Notes: generated from the sequence alone by a model not told the origin. A stretch of 64,000 bases of DNA from CAZMNY01 sp964635375 (GCA_964635375.1 CAZWOU010000009.1:10123-74122); one strand, 5' to 3'. Positions 1-9,164 are shown, counted from the first letter of the stretch. Program-made: numbers and translations.

Positions 1-1221
1 GCTGAGTGCGTCGAGCGCCGAGCTGAGGAAATCGCCCGGACGATTACCCTTGAGAATGGCAAGCCGCTTGCGCAAAGCCGCGGCGAGGTGGCCATGACGA
101 TCGATCACTTGCTTTGGTTTGCCGAAGAGGGGCGTCGCACGTACGGTCGTGTTGTGCCGCCGCAGGCGCCGAGCAAGAGACATCTCGTGTTAAAGCAACC
201 GGTCGGCGTCGTCGGCGCGATTGCCCCGTGGAACTTTCCTTTGGTTCTAGCGGTTCGCAAGCTCGCCCCCGCGCTGGCTGCCGGTTGCCCCGTCGTATTG
301 AAGCCGGCAAGCGCCACGCCGCTCAGCTCCGTCATCCTGGCCGAAGCCGTTGATGAGGCGGACCTGCCCGCTGGCGTGTTCCAACTTGTGGCGGGCAACG
401 CCCGGGAAATCGCCGCCGAGATGTTTGCTAACCGCCACTGTCGCAAAGTCACCTTTACCGGCTCAACGGAAGTCGGCCGAGAATTGATGCGAATTGCCTC
501 AGAGGACGTAACGAAGCTGTCTCTTGAGTTAGGCGGGCACGCGCCACTGATCGTGTTCGAAGATGCCGACCTCGAACAGGCAGTGGAAGGGACATTGATC
601 GCCAAGTTTCGCAACACGGGGCAGTCGTGCATCGCCGCGAATCGAGTTTATGTACATCAATCGATACTTGATGACTTCGTCGCATCGTTTACCGAAAAGG
701 CGAGCCGGCTGAAAGTCGGCGATGGCTTCGAGGATGGCGTGGAAATTGGCCCGCTGATTGACGAAGGGTCCTTGGCGATGGCTCTTTCTCATGTCGAAGA
801 TTCGCGCCAACAAGGTGGTCGAGTGCTCTGCGGCGGGCGGCGATGGGACGGAGCAAAGGGGTTCTTCCTCGAGCCGACTGTCCTGACTGGCATGGACGAG
901 CGGTCTCTTTGTATGAATGAAGAGACGTTCGCTCCGATCGCGCCAGTCTTGCCGTTTGGTGACGAGTCGGAGGTGATTGCCAAGGCGAACGACACCGAGT
1001 ATGGCTTGGCGGCTTATTTCTTTACTCGCGATCTGGCCCGTGCATGGCGGGTTGCCGAGGCGCTGGAAGCAGGCACGGTGGGAGTCAACGATACGGTGCC
1101 GGCGACGAGCCAATGTCCTTTCGGCGGCATGAAACAAAGTGGATTGGGACGCGAGTTGGGCGCCGAGGGCTTGGAAGCCTATCTGGAAACGAAACATGTT
1201 TCCTTCAATGGAATCAGCTGA
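1..1221 (+). CDS. NAD(P)-dependent aldehyde dehydrogenase, succinate-semialdehyde dehydrogenase-like (5' truncated)
   Basis: Oxidises an aldehyde to the acid with NAD(P)+, presumably in the cytoplasm. The reading frame is open from base 1, beginning inside the N-terminal region (ENGKPLAQSRGEV), so the gene starts left of the window; 406 residues are present of a usual 480-490. Family marks are visible in order: the cofactor-fold segment GAIAPWNFPL, the FTGSTEVGR cofactor loop, the general-base glutamate in LELGGHAP, the catalytic cysteine in NTGQSCIAANR, and the C-terminal PFGGMKQSGLGRELG segment that closes the active site. The overall pattern is closest to the GabD/succinate-semialdehyde branch, but substrate cannot be fixed from sequence alone. 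An ATG at base 88 is internal and is not the start. A 139-bp spacer separates it from the next gene. Confidence 0.93.
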   Translation, partial: AECVERRAEEIARTITLENGKPLAQSRGEVAMTIDHLLWFAEEGRRTYGRVVPPQAPSKRHLVLKQPVGVVGAIAPWNFPLVLAVRKLAPALAAGCPVVLKPASATPLSSVILAEAVDEADLPAGVFQLVAGNAREIAAEMFANRHCRKVTFTGSTEVGRELMRIASEDVTKLSLELGGHAPLIVFEDADLEQAVEGTLIAKFRNTGQSCIAANRVYVHQSILDDFVASFTEKASRLKVGDGFEDGVEIGPLIDEGSLAMALSHVEDSRQQGGRVLCGGRRWDGAKGFFLEPTVLTGMDERSLCMNEETFAPIAPVLPFGDESEVIAKANDTEYGLAAYFFTRDLARAWRVAEALEAGTVGVNDTVPATSQCPFGGMKQSGLGRELGAEGLEAYLETKHVSFNGIS

Positions 1222-1360
1222 ACTAGTGAAACGAAATCTATGACCTCCCGGGCGCAGAAATTCCGGGCGGGATTAGACTGCGGGCAAAATTGCGTTTGAG
1301 AGCAAACTCTCGCAGAGTGAGGGGCGACGAATACGAACTCCGCTTTTTGAAAGCCTCGCG

Positions 1361-2023
1361 ATGAAACTTTTTCTCGACAGCGCCAAGACGGACGAAATCA
1401 AGGACGCCTTGGAGCTCTGGGACGTCGATGGTCTGACGACAAACCCAAAACATGTTCAGGCGTCCGGGAAGCCGTTCCGCCAAGCTATTGGCGAGATCGC
1501 TAAGTTGTTTGCGGGCTCGGACAAGCCGGTTAGCGTCGAGGTCAATCCGCACCTGACGGATTGGAAGTCGATTGTCGCCGAAGGTTGCGAACTGGCGGCC
1601 ATCAGTCCCAACTTTGTAATCAAGGTCGGGGCGAGCGAAGCCGGTTTCAAGGCCATTCGAGAGCTGACCGGAAAAGGCGTGAGATGCAACGCCACCTTGA
1701 TCTTTTCGGTCGCCCAAGCCTGGCATGCGGCTCGAGCTGGGGCGGCGTACATCAGCCCCTTTCTCGGTTGGAAAGAACAGCACGGCGATTCCGCAACATC
1801 GCTGATCGCCGAAGTTCGCATTATGCTCGACAACTACAGCTACAAGGCCGAGATCATCGCCGCGGCGGTACGCAACAGCCACCAAATCGGTGAGTCAGCC
1901 GTCGCTGGGGCGCACTGTATTACCGCCGGACTCGCGGTTTACCAAGACAGCTTCCTCAGCCCCTACACAAACATGGGTGAGCAGATTTTCCAGGCTGCCT
2001 GGGATGCGACGCCGCAAGAATGA
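1361..2023 (+). CDS. Transaldolase / fructose-6-phosphate aldolase family (short TalC/FSA type)
   Basis: Class I Schiff-base aldolase of the short transaldolase family, 220 residues, the usual length for TalC/FSA proteins. The N-terminus MKLFLDSAKTDEI and the LTTNP segment are typical. The Schiff-base lysine is likely the one in NFVIKVGAS, and the family strand NATLIFSVAQAWHAARAGA followed by YISPFLGW is intact. It could transfer dihydroxyacetone units in the pentose phosphate pathway or cleave fructose 6-phosphate; sequence does not separate these. The ribosome site before the ATG is weak (GAAAGCC), but the start residue fits the family N-terminus exactly. Confidence 0.88.
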   Translation: MKLFLDSAKTDEIKDALELWDVDGLTTNPKHVQASGKPFRQAIGEIAKLFAGSDKPVSVEVNPHLTDWKSIVAEGCELAAISPNFVIKVGASEAGFKAIRELTGKGVRCNATLIFSVAQAWHAARAGAAYISPFLGWKEQHGDSATSLIAEVRIMLDNYSYKAEIIAAAVRNSHQIGESAVAGAHCITAGLAVYQDSFLSPYTNMGEQIFQAAWDATPQE

Positions 2024-2120
2024 CATTCTCCCACGTTCGGCCCGATTCGCCTTTTCGTGCTTACCAAGACGTGGTTGTTTGGACTACAATTAGCAGATTC
2101 CTCGAATAGGAGATTGATCC

Positions 2121-2243
2121 ATGTTTTGGCCGATTACCTGGCTTGTGATGGCGGTCGCATTCATTTGCGCCTGGGGTTTCATCGTCAAAGGTTGTGAAGC
2201 GATGGACGAGCGCAATCCGCCCAAGGCTGATGCGGACGAATAG
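2121..2243 (+). CDS. Small single-pass membrane protein (40 aa), function unknown
   Basis: A 40-codon frame from ATG to TAG preceded by a good Shine-Dalgarno AGGAG (2108-2112) with eight bases of spacing. The product starts MFWPITWLVMAVAFICAW, a single hydrophobic segment of about 20 residues, followed by a short charged tail (EAMDERNPPKADADE). This fits a one-helix inner-membrane peptide with a cytoplasmic or periplasmic tail. It sits in the gap between the transaldolase gene and the convergent methyltransferase gene. I do not recognise a family. The strong ribosome site and clean hydrophobic-then-charged layout argue that it is real rather than random. Confidence 0.6.
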   Translation: MFWPITWLVMAVAFICAWGFIVKGCEAMDERNPPKADADE

Positions 2244-2305
2244 ACTCGTCTGACGCGATGGACGTAGCAGACCCGTCTTACGGAGTTCCGCCGGCCCACG
2301 CGGAT

Positions 2306-2980
2306 TCACACTTCACCGAGCCGGGACGAAATCAAGCGGCCGTTCTCGCTGGGAGTGCTCGAGCATTTCCATCCCTGTTGCTGCAACCATTGGCAGAAGT
2401 CAGCGCACCCCGATCGATTGGGTTCGCCCAGCAGCAATTCGCCTCCTTCAGCCAGATGCTCGCGCCAAAACCGTTCCAGCGGTTTCCGCTGGAGGTCGTC
2501 GTAGAGAATATCGGCGCCCACGATCAGATCATACTTCATTGGAAGTCGATCAGAGGTCCAATCGATACGGCGTATCGTGATTTGCTTTCTCCACGGCCAA
2601 GTGTTCCGTTCGGCGAACGGCAGTGCGGGGTCGGCGGCATCGACCATCCAAACCTCGGCGCCCCGCGTCGCGGCAGCGGCCCCCGTCGCGCCCAAGCCGC
2701 AGCCAAGATCCAAGACGCACTGGCCTTGAAGATCACTCTGGAGAATGGCGCGAGCGCAATCGATTGAGCTCGCCCAGGATTGAGCCCAATAGGGCTCCCA
2801 GAGGTCGCCCTCACGCTTGGGGTCGTACATCAACGCGTCGAGCGATTCGTCGGGATTGGCGACGGTCCAAAGGGCCAGTTTCCACTGCCCGATCGCGATG
2901 TCTTCCACGCGAATAGACCATTTTTCACGCAGCGTTCGCTCTAGCAGTTTCAGCTGATTGTCATCGTCATCGCTTTGCAT
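2306..2980 (-). CDS. Class I SAM-dependent methyltransferase (Nnt1/METTL21-like)
   Basis: A 224-residue Rossmann-fold methyltransferase. Motif I is VLDLGCGLGATG (about residues 89-100), the following acidic strand is VWMVDAADP, and the post-motif YDLIVGADILYDD (about 154-166) resembles the protein-lysine/nicotinamide methyltransferase group, as does the tryptophan-rich WEPYWAQSWASS just before motif I. The likely role is methylation of a protein lysine or small molecule; the substrate is unknown. It faces the 40-aa gene convergently and lies downstream of the sulfatase on the same strand boundary, with no clear functional tie. The upstream ribosome site is weak (AGGCGATC about 11 bases before ATG). 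Confidence 0.82.
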   Translation of the reverse strand: MQSDDDDNQLKLLERTLREKWSIRVEDIAIGQWKLALWTVANPDESLDALMYDPKREGDLWEPYWAQSWASSIDCARAILQSDLQGQCVLDLGCGLGATGAAAATRGAEVWMVDAADPALPFAERNTWPWRKQITIRRIDWTSDRLPMKYDLIVGADILYDDLQRKPLERFWREHLAEGGELLLGEPNRSGCADFCQWLQQQGWKCSSTPSENGRLISSRLGEV

Positions 2981-3037
2981 CGTTTGTGATCGCCTAGTGT
3001 TTGATCCGCAGGAGAGGAGGCGAAGGCGGCGTTAGGG

Positions 3038-4549
3038 CTAGTTCGTGGATCCATAGTCGCCGCCTGCCGCGCTGCGAACGCAGGAATCTCGCCAGCTTTT
3101 GCACTCGCGCTTCATTCGTTCGACTCGTTCCGGCATCTCGCCGGCCAAGTTCTTGGTTTCACCTGGGTCGGCGATGAGATCGAACAGCATGATGGTCTCG
3201 GGTGTCGCGTTGTCCTTAGGGCGGTCCTCGTTGGCAGCCTTCTTCTTTCGATTTCGGCGTTTGGGATAGTAGACCAACTTGTACTGGTTGTCATTCCAAG
3301 CCCATTTGCCGCTGAACTGAAAGCCGATCGGTTTGCCGCGATCCTGCTTTGGCTGTTGGAACACGGGCGCGAGATCGAGTCCATCGATTGGTCGGTTGTC
3401 GGATAGTTTCGCGCCCAGAATACCCAAGATGGTCGGGAGGTAGTCGCTCGTCACAGCGGGATAGTCGGTCTCGCCCGGCTTGATTCGAGCAGGCCATTCG
3501 ATGACGGCTGGGACACGGACGCCGCCTTCATAAAGGTCTCGTTTTCGCCCGCGAAAGGGGCCTGCCGATCCGGGTGCGTTGGAATTGCCTTCCGGTCCGT
3601 TGTCCGAGCAGAACGCGAGCATCGTCTGGTCAGCGATTTGAAGCGTTCGCAACGCACTTCGAAGACGCCCGATCTGCTCGTCCATAGCGGTGATGCAACC
3701 GTAGTAGTTTTTTCGATAGCTGTCGTGCTGGGCGTACATTGCGGCGTGTTTCGGTCCGGCGACGACTGGCAAGTGGGGGGTGTGAAACCAGATGATGGCG
3801 AAGAACGGTTTGGCGTCGTTCGCGGCGGACTCGATAAACGGCGCCGCTCGGTCCATGATCAGTTTCGAGTCGTCTCCCTCTAGGTTGTCGCGGACCATTT
3901 GGCCCTTCTCATTCCAATAGTGGGTGCCGTACTGGACTGCCGTTTTTCGATCACGAATGAAATCCCAGGATTGACGCGAGGATTTTTCGCTCGGCTTGAG
4001 CATCGGGTCATACGTGGGGACCTTGGCTTCGGTGCTGAAACAGACATCAAATCCGTTGTTCCATGGCGGCGAGTAGTGTTTGACGCCATTTGGTCCGCCT
4101 CGATTCGATTCGCGGAGTGTTTTGGTAAGCGTGCCCAAGTGCCATTTCCCAAAGTGCCCGGTGCGGTAACCGGCCTTGCGAAGCAGTTCTGCGACGGTTA
4201 GTTCCTCGGCCTTCATGTGCCCTGCGTTGGCCGTCGGAATCCCGTAACGATATGGGTTGCGACCGGTAACCACGGAACCTCGCGTGGGGCTGCAAACGGC
4301 GCTCGCGGCGTAGAAGCGGTTGAACTTCAGTCCAGACTTCGCCATCGCGTCCAGATTGGGCGTCTTGATCGTGCGGTTTCCGTTGAAACCGACATCGCCC
4401 CAGCCTAAATCATCGCACATGATCAGGATGATATTTGGCTTCTGAGTTGCGTCGCGACGTTGGGCAGCGCGGAGAGGCCGGCCCGGCAAGATACTCAAGA
4501 CGGTTGCAACAATCAGTGACAACAAAGACAATCGATTCGCGGATTTCAT
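3038..4549 (-). CDS. Secreted formylglycine-dependent sulfatase (arylsulfatase A family)
   Basis: Hydrolyses sulfate esters, probably of marine or algal polysaccharide, outside the cytoplasm. The start at 4549 is chosen because AAGGA lies about ten bases upstream and the product then opens with a signal peptide (MKSANRLSLLSLIVATVL); a longer frame to 4612 adds only non-signal sequence overlapping a tandem repeat. The sulfatase signature AVCSPTRGSVVTG puts the cysteine to be converted to formylglycine at residue 86. The metal-binding MCDDLGWGDVG is at about 44-54, and the later FCSDNGPEG metal strand and GKWHLG histidine motif are present. Length 503 is normal for the family. Planctomycetes carry many such paralogues; the substrate is not predictable. 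Confidence 0.95.
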   Translation of the reverse strand: MKSANRLSLLSLIVATVLSILPGRPLRAAQRRDATQKPNIILIMCDDLGWGDVGFNGNRTIKTPNLDAMAKSGLKFNRFYAASAVCSPTRGSVVTGRNPYRYGIPTANAGHMKAEELTVAELLRKAGYRTGHFGKWHLGTLTKTLRESNRGGPNGVKHYSPPWNNGFDVCFSTEAKVPTYDPMLKPSEKSSRQSWDFIRDRKTAVQYGTHYWNEKGQMVRDNLEGDDSKLIMDRAAPFIESAANDAKPFFAIIWFHTPHLPVVAGPKHAAMYAQHDSYRKNYYGCITAMDEQIGRLRSALRTLQIADQTMLAFCSDNGPEGNSNAPGSAGPFRGRKRDLYEGGVRVPAVIEWPARIKPGETDYPAVTSDYLPTILGILGAKLSDNRPIDGLDLAPVFQQPKQDRGKPIGFQFSGKWAWNDNQYKLVYYPKRRNRKKKAANEDRPKDNATPETIMLFDLIADPGETKNLAGEMPERVERMKRECKSWRDSCVRSAAGGDYGSTN

Positions 4550-4600
4550 GAGATGTCGTTCCTTGGGCTGACGCGTCGGATATTCTGCTAGGGGGAGATG

Positions 4601-4646
4601 GTCAACTGGCAATTTTTGTCAACTGGCAATCTGGTCAACTGGCAAT
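4601..4646. repeat. Short tandem-like repeat, three copies of GTCAACTGGCAAT
   Basis: The 13-base word GTCAACTGGCAAT occurs at 4601-4613, 4618-4630 and 4634-4646, separated by three or four bases. It lies between the sulfatase start and the end of the ABC permease gene, and its last copy covers the permease stop codon at 4635-4637. No dyad symmetry strong enough for a terminator is seen. Confidence 0.85.
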
Positions 4647-6287
4647 TTGGTTCATGCTAGGGTCGAATCGCCGGAAGGCTAAGGCGATCAGAAACACCAA
4701 TCCTACGTCGACCAGGATTAGCGTCACAAGGGCGGAGGCCGGGAAAGCGTGGAAGCTCTTGGTCCAAATCCAGAGCACCGCGCCTATCACGCCCGCGGGA
4801 ATGCCGACCCCGGTCATGCTGAGCATCTTGATCAGCGATTGAAACATCATTCGCCCAAGAACCATCACGTCGCCCGGTGCTCCCGACTTCAAACGGGATG
4901 GAAACAACAGAAACGCCAGGTTGTCCAAGCCGAACAAGAGAAAATTGAGAGGCAGAGCAATTGCCGCCGCCCAGACAAACCAAACGGATGCTTTGAGACC
5001 GATGAACAGGAGGCCAAGCAGAAGCCATTGCAGCGACGAAACAATCAGAGCAACCCCAGCCGTTTGACCAAAGCCGATCGCCGTCGCGCTCAGGGGCATC
5101 GTCTTCAGCCAGGGGATCTGTTCGCCGCAGGCGCGAAAACCAAGAGGCGGGTTCATCGCCAATATGAAACTCAGGTAGCCCAGGGCTCCGATACTCAGGC
5201 CGACAAACTTGTTCGCACTGCCTTTGTGTCCGAGGGCGATGGCGACCACGCCTGCGGAAATCACGATCAGAGCAAGGAAGAACATGAAGGAACGACTACC
5301 TCTGAGGCCGCAAGAGAGTTGGAGCCAGATTGCCGGACCAAAGCCAAACGCTCGCGGCGGCCGCGGCAGGCTCCATGAACAAGTCTTCTGAGAACCGGTC
5401 AATAGCGCCCCGGCTCCGGATCGAGCGGCGCGTTGCCGAAGTTTGTCGATCCGCCGACTCGCTGCGACTGCCGACTCCAGGTAATTCGCGTCGAGCCGCA
5501 CGGCGAGCGCGAGTAGAGAGAAGTCGATGGCTCCACAGACGGCCGCCCACAACGCGGCGCTCGACCAAGTTTCCGATCGAAACAGCTCGACAAAAGGGTG
5601 GAAGGGCGCGAGCAAGATAGTCCCGGCCGTTGAGTCGACGAACATCTGCAGCGCGAGCCCAATGTCCTTTTCTAAGACGCTCACAGCGCTGCGGGCCGCA
5701 GCGAGAACGAACAACGCGATGACTAATCCAGCAACGATCTTCCGGCTGCGCGAGAACGCTGCCGCGGCCATTGTGTGGCCGACCAAGGAGATGACCAAGG
5801 TTACCGCATGGATGAACAATATGGAGAAGAAGATGGCGCATACGGCGGACAGCCACCAAGGCGAGATTGCCATCATCGTGATCGACAAGAACAACGCCGT
5901 CGCGGCTGTGCCCACGATCGTCGTCCTAAGTTTGTAGACTAGTAGCTGCTTTCGTGAGAACGGTCCAGCAAAGAGAAGATCGACTTCGCTTGGCGAGAAG
6001 GAGATCACCTTGTCGCCCGCCGACGTGAACACGGAGATCAAGGTCATGACGAGCAAGACTAACGGCGTCGCGGCAAGGATAACGGGCAAGATCTCCGAGT
6101 GCAGGCTATCGCCCATCGACGCTGAGGTGATGAATGCGTTTGCCACCATGAAGGACAAGAAACACAAGCCGAGGACCCCCACCACGGCGCCCTGAGGCGT
6201 CAGCATGGCGCGACCCAAACGCCTCAGCGCGGCCCGTACGAGCAAGCGGCGCAGTTTCCAGAGCGCGGGATGCATCACGCGAATCAT
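4635..6287 (-). CDS. ABC-2-like exporter permease subunit
   Basis: A 550-residue multi-pass membrane protein, with about ten or more hydrophobic segments spread over the whole length and long basic cytoplasmic stretches (for example around VAASRRIDKLRQRAARS). It resembles the putative ABC-exporter permease family common in planctomycetes and other bacteria. Its ATG overlaps the stop of the upstream ATPase gene by four bases (6284-6287), so the two are translationally coupled and form one transporter. The substrate is unknown. Confidence 0.8.
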   Translation of the reverse strand: MIRVMHPALWKLRRLLVRAALRRLGRAMLTPQGAVVGVLGLCFLSFMVANAFITSASMGDSLHSEILPVILAATPLVLLVMTLISVFTSAGDKVISFSPSEVDLLFAGPFSRKQLLVYKLRTTIVGTAATALFLSITMMAISPWWLSAVCAIFFSILFIHAVTLVISLVGHTMAAAAFSRSRKIVAGLVIALFVLAAARSAVSVLEKDIGLALQMFVDSTAGTILLAPFHPFVELFRSETWSSAALWAAVCGAIDFSLLALAVRLDANYLESAVAASRRIDKLRQRAARSGAGALLTGSQKTCSWSLPRPPRAFGFGPAIWLQLSCGLRGSRSFMFFLALIVISAGVVAIALGHKGSANKFVGLSIGALGYLSFILAMNPPLGFRACGEQIPWLKTMPLSATAIGFGQTAGVALIVSSLQWLLLGLLFIGLKASVWFVWAAAIALPLNFLLFGLDNLAFLLFPSRLKSGAPGDVMVLGRMMFQSLIKMLSMTGVGIPAGVIGAVLWIWTKSFHAFPASALVTLILVDVGLVFLIALAFRRFDPSMNQIAS

Positions 6288-7018
6288 TCCTCCATCGCGC
6301 GAAAGAAGACCTCTTCCAACGACGCGTCCTGGAGTGCGCTGAATTGTTGCCGCGCCTCAGCCAGCGGGCCTGCGAACTGCGCCTGGCCTCGAATCAGGAT
6401 CAGTAAATCCGAGCAAAGATCCTCGACTTCCTTCAGTAGATGCGAGCTGATGATCACTGCGGCGCCCTGCTCGGCGCGGCGAGCGATCGATTCGCGGAAA
6501 TGACGAATAGCCATAGGGTCCAGACCCGTCATCGGCTCGTCCAACAGGATCGCCTCGGGCTGATGAAGAAACCCGCAACAAATCGCGACCTTCTGCCGCA
6601 TGCCGCGGGACAACTCGTGACCAAGCGTGTCGCGCTTCTCGGACAACTCGAACTCTTCCAACAGCGCCTCGGATTTGGCTTGCGCGTCTTCGACTTCATA
6701 GGCCTGAGCGACGAACTCGAGATGCTCCCAAACTGTGAGCGAATCGAACAATCTCGGGTCGTCGGGAATATAGGCCAGTCGGCGTTTGGCTTCGACGTCG
6801 TCGCTCGCCAGGTCGAATCCCGCCACCGAAATGGATCCGCCCGTCGGCGGAATGATCCCAGCGATCGCCCGCAGCGTCGTTGTCTTACCAGCTCCGTTGG
6901 GCCCGATAAGCCCCAACACAGTCTTCGATCCGACCTCAAACGAGAGGTTCGCGACCGCGACGAGACTTCCGTAGACTTTGCGGTAACTATCGAGGCGAAT
7001 GAGGGGGAGTTCGCTCAT
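6284..7018 (-). CDS. ABC transporter ATP-binding protein
   Basis: The 244-residue nucleotide-binding subunit of the exporter. Walker A is GPNGAGKTT, the ABC signature is LSRGMRQKV, Walker B is AILLDEPMTGLD and the switch histidine follows in VIISSHLLKE. The layout is that of CcmA/DrrA-type ATPases that partner ABC-2 permeases. The four-base overlap with the permease downstream supports a two-gene operon. Its promoter must lie in the spacer to the right (7019 onward). Confidence 0.92.
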   Translation of the reverse strand: MSELPLIRLDSYRKVYGSLVAVANLSFEVGSKTVLGLIGPNGAGKTTTLRAIAGIIPPTGGSISVAGFDLASDDVEAKRRLAYIPDDPRLFDSLTVWEHLEFVAQAYEVEDAQAKSEALLEEFELSEKRDTLGHELSRGMRQKVAICCGFLHQPEAILLDEPMTGLDPMAIRHFRESIARRAEQGAAVIISSHLLKEVEDLCSDLLILIRGQAQFAGPLAEARQQFSALQDASLEEVFFRAMEE

Positions 7019-7688
7019 CTCTGGCTGATCTAGTCTTCTGGTGCAATGTCAACAGGCGCGACTCGTCGCCGTGGAGAGTCTCCGCCGCCGATTCCGAGGG
7101 TCGTGAATCGTCGTCCCCCTAGCGTACCATCGGTGGGGCGTTGGAGGAGACGTCGGTCGTCTTGGCGTTGCTCCAACGCCGCCAACCATAGCCGCGTTCA
7201 CCGTCGATTCGATTCGTTTGGCCAGCTTCGGAGGTGACCTGACCGCTCTTGCTGAACCGGCAACCTGTTGCCCCAACGGGCTCGTTTGGGTATTAGGGGC
7301 CGCTTTCCTGGGTGCCTCATTTACATGCATGACTGCATGAGGCGACGGCAAGTCGCGAGAATTGCGAATTAGTCCACCAGCAATCTCGACGAGCTCGAAC
7401 ATGTTATTTGGACGAGACTTGCGTGATTCCAAACCTGATGATCGGCGGTTCTAGCCACCCCAAATGACTCTCCTGGCCCGTGGTTTGCGTATGCCCAGGA
7501 TCCACGCACTCATTGTTCCTAGTCTTTTCGCCGTTGACGCACGGAAGCGTTTCGGCACTCGCCTCTGCCCAACCAAAGAAAACACCTATCAAAGGAAACC
7601 TAGGCCTTCGTCGTTTCAGCTGAGTTGGAACAGAAGCGTTCTGACTAGAACTGGCCACTGCGAGTCCTGGAAAGGGAATCTTGAAACT
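7019..7688. other. Divergent intergenic region between the ABC operon and amtB
   Basis: About 670 bases with no convincing gene; it must hold promoters for both directions. Visible structure: an inverted repeat GGCGTTGGAG (7137-7146) with CTCCAACGCC (7171-7180); a 14-base palindrome GGCAACCTGTTGCC (7259-7272); and GCCTCAT/ATGAGGC arms (7314-7320 with 7337-7343). A candidate sigma-54 promoter at 7474-7489 is listed separately. A 127-codon minus-strand frame (7049-7432) looks non-coding. Confidence 0.6.
7474..7489 (+). promoter_or_regulatory. Candidate sigma-54 (-24/-12) promoter upstream of amtB
   Basis: The sequence TGGCCCGTGGTTTGCG matches the sigma-54 consensus TGGCAC-N5-TTGCW at the invariant GG and GC pairs with correct spacing; it differs at the A of TGGCAC and at the last base. 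It lies about 200 bases before the amtB ATG. amtB-glnB units are sigma-54/NtrC regulated in many bacteria, which makes the position meaningful, but this is an eye-found match with no recognisable NtrC box. Confidence 0.4.
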
Positions 7689-9164
7689 ATGTCGCTTCTC
7701 ACGAGACCATTAGTACGATCAGGCAGCCGCTCGAAGGGGATTGGCCTTGTCGCGGCCGCCACATTTATTTGCTTGGCAAGCGGCACGACGTTGTTGGCTC
7801 AAGAGACGCCTGAAGCCGCTCCGGCCGCTGCCGCGTTGGCGGATGTCGACACGCTTTGGGTATGCCTCGCGGCGTTTCTCGTGTTCTTCATGCAGGCAGG
7901 CTTCGCGCTAGTGGAAACCGGATTCACGCGAGCGAAGAACGCATGCAACATCATCATGAAGAACGTGATGGACTTCTCGCTCGGCACGATCACGTTTTGG
8001 ATGTTTGGTTTTGGCCTGATGTTTGGAGCGAGTTCCGGCTGGTTTGGGACAAGTCACTTCTTCTATGACGCGGGCGATAACAGCTTCAACTGGGCTTTCC
8101 TCTTATTCCAAACCGTATTCTGTGCAACCGCGGCGACGATCGTTTCCGGGGCCATGGCGGAGCGGACGAAATTCACTTCGTATTTGCTTTACACGCTGGG
8201 CATCACCTTGCTCGTATACCCAATCTTCGGCGCGTGGGCGTGGGGCGGTTTGCTGGATGGCGGCGGATGGCTTGAAGGCAATGGAACTCTTCTATCTTCG
8301 ATGTTCGGCGAGGGCGCGGCTTTTCATGACTTTGCAGGATCGACCGTGGTTCACTCAATCGGCGGTTGGTGTGCTTTGGCAGGCGCCATCGTGCTCGGCG
8401 CCCGCAAGGGCAAGTTTGGCAAAGATGGCCAGGTGAACGCGATTCCAGGCCACAATATCCCACTGGCTGCCCTAGGCGTGTTCATACTTTGGCTGGGCTG
8501 GTTTGGGTTCAATGCGGGCAGCACCACGGCGATTGGCGGGGGCAGCTTTGCTTTGATCTGCATTACAACCAACTTGGCGGCGGCGGGCGGCGCCCTTTCG
8601 GCGATGATCGTCTCCTGGCTCAAATTCAAGAAGCCTGACCCCTCATTTACTCTCAACGGAGCGCTGGCTGGTTTGGTTGGCATCACGGCCGGTTGCGACG
8701 CAATGCATCCTGGATTCGCTCTCCTGACAGGCATGATCGCAGGCGTGATCGTGGTCTATTCTGTTGTTCTGCTGGACCGATTGAAAATCGATGATCCCGT
8801 CGGCGCGGTTTCCGTCCATGGCGTCTGCGGCGCCTGGGGCACACTCGCGATCGGCCTGTTTCAGTCCGGATCGGGTCTGCTGGTCGGTGGCGGCGCGACC
8901 CAAGTGTTGGTGCAGTTAGTCGGAATCCTTGCCGCCTTCTTGTGGGCTTTCCCGGTCAGCCTAGGCATCTTCCTGGCGATCCATTATACGGTTGGACTTC
9001 GTGTTTCCGAGGAGGACGAACTGGCCGGATTGGACATTACCGAACACGGCATGCACGCCTATCCGCCAGCCTTGATCGGTGAGGGTGTGGCGCCGGCCCC
9101 AGCATTTGCCGCCCAAGCGGACACACCGCCGCTTGGCGTCAAGCCCTCGGTTTCAAACGCCTGA
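7689..9164 (+). CDS. amtB: Ammonium transporter (Amt/MEP/Rh family)
   Basis: Inner-membrane ammonium channel/transporter, 491 residues. The start at 7689 gives a signal peptide (GLVAAATFICLASGTTLLAQ), as in other bacterial Amt precursors; a longer in-frame ATG at 7464 adds soluble sequence and is rejected. Eleven transmembrane segments follow. Family motifs include the WVCLAAFLVFFMQAGFALVE first helix, the FHDFAGSTVVHSIGG segment with the first pore histidine, and SVHGVCGAWGTLAIG with the second. glnB follows after 136 bases, the usual pairing, so the PII protein probably gates this channel. The upstream GGAAAGGG is rather distant as a ribosome site. Confidence 0.96.
   Translation: MSLLTRPLVRSGSRSKGIGLVAAATFICLASGTTLLAQETPEAAPAAAALADVDTLWVCLAAFLVFFMQAGFALVETGFTRAKNACNIIMKNVMDFSLGTITFWMFGFGLMFGASSGWFGTSHFFYDAGDNSFNWAFLLFQTVFCATAATIVSGAMAERTKFTSYLLYTLGITLLVYPIFGAWAWGGLLDGGGWLEGNGTLLSSMFGEGAAFHDFAGSTVVHSIGGWCALAGAIVLGARKGKFGKDGQVNAIPGHNIPLAALGVFILWLGWFGFNAGSTTAIGGGSFALICITTNLAAAGGALSAMIVSWLKFKKPDPSFTLNGALAGLVGITAGCDAMHPGFALLTGMIAGVIVVYSVVLLDRLKIDDPVGAVSVHGVCGAWGTLAIGLFQSGSGLLVGGGATQVLVQLVGILAAFLWAFPVSLGIFLAIHYTVGLRVSEEDELAGLDITEHGMHAYPPALIGEGVAPAPAFAAQADTPPLGVKPSVSNA

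Noticed and set aside
7049..7432. 127-codon minus-strand frame between the ABC operon and amtB
   Set aside because: Low-complexity Arg/Pro/Ser translation, no ribosome site, and it crosses inverted repeats in a divergent promoter region.
7464..7688. N-terminal extension of AmtB from ATG 7464
   Set aside because: It adds 75 soluble residues before a clear signal peptide and would overlap the candidate promoter.
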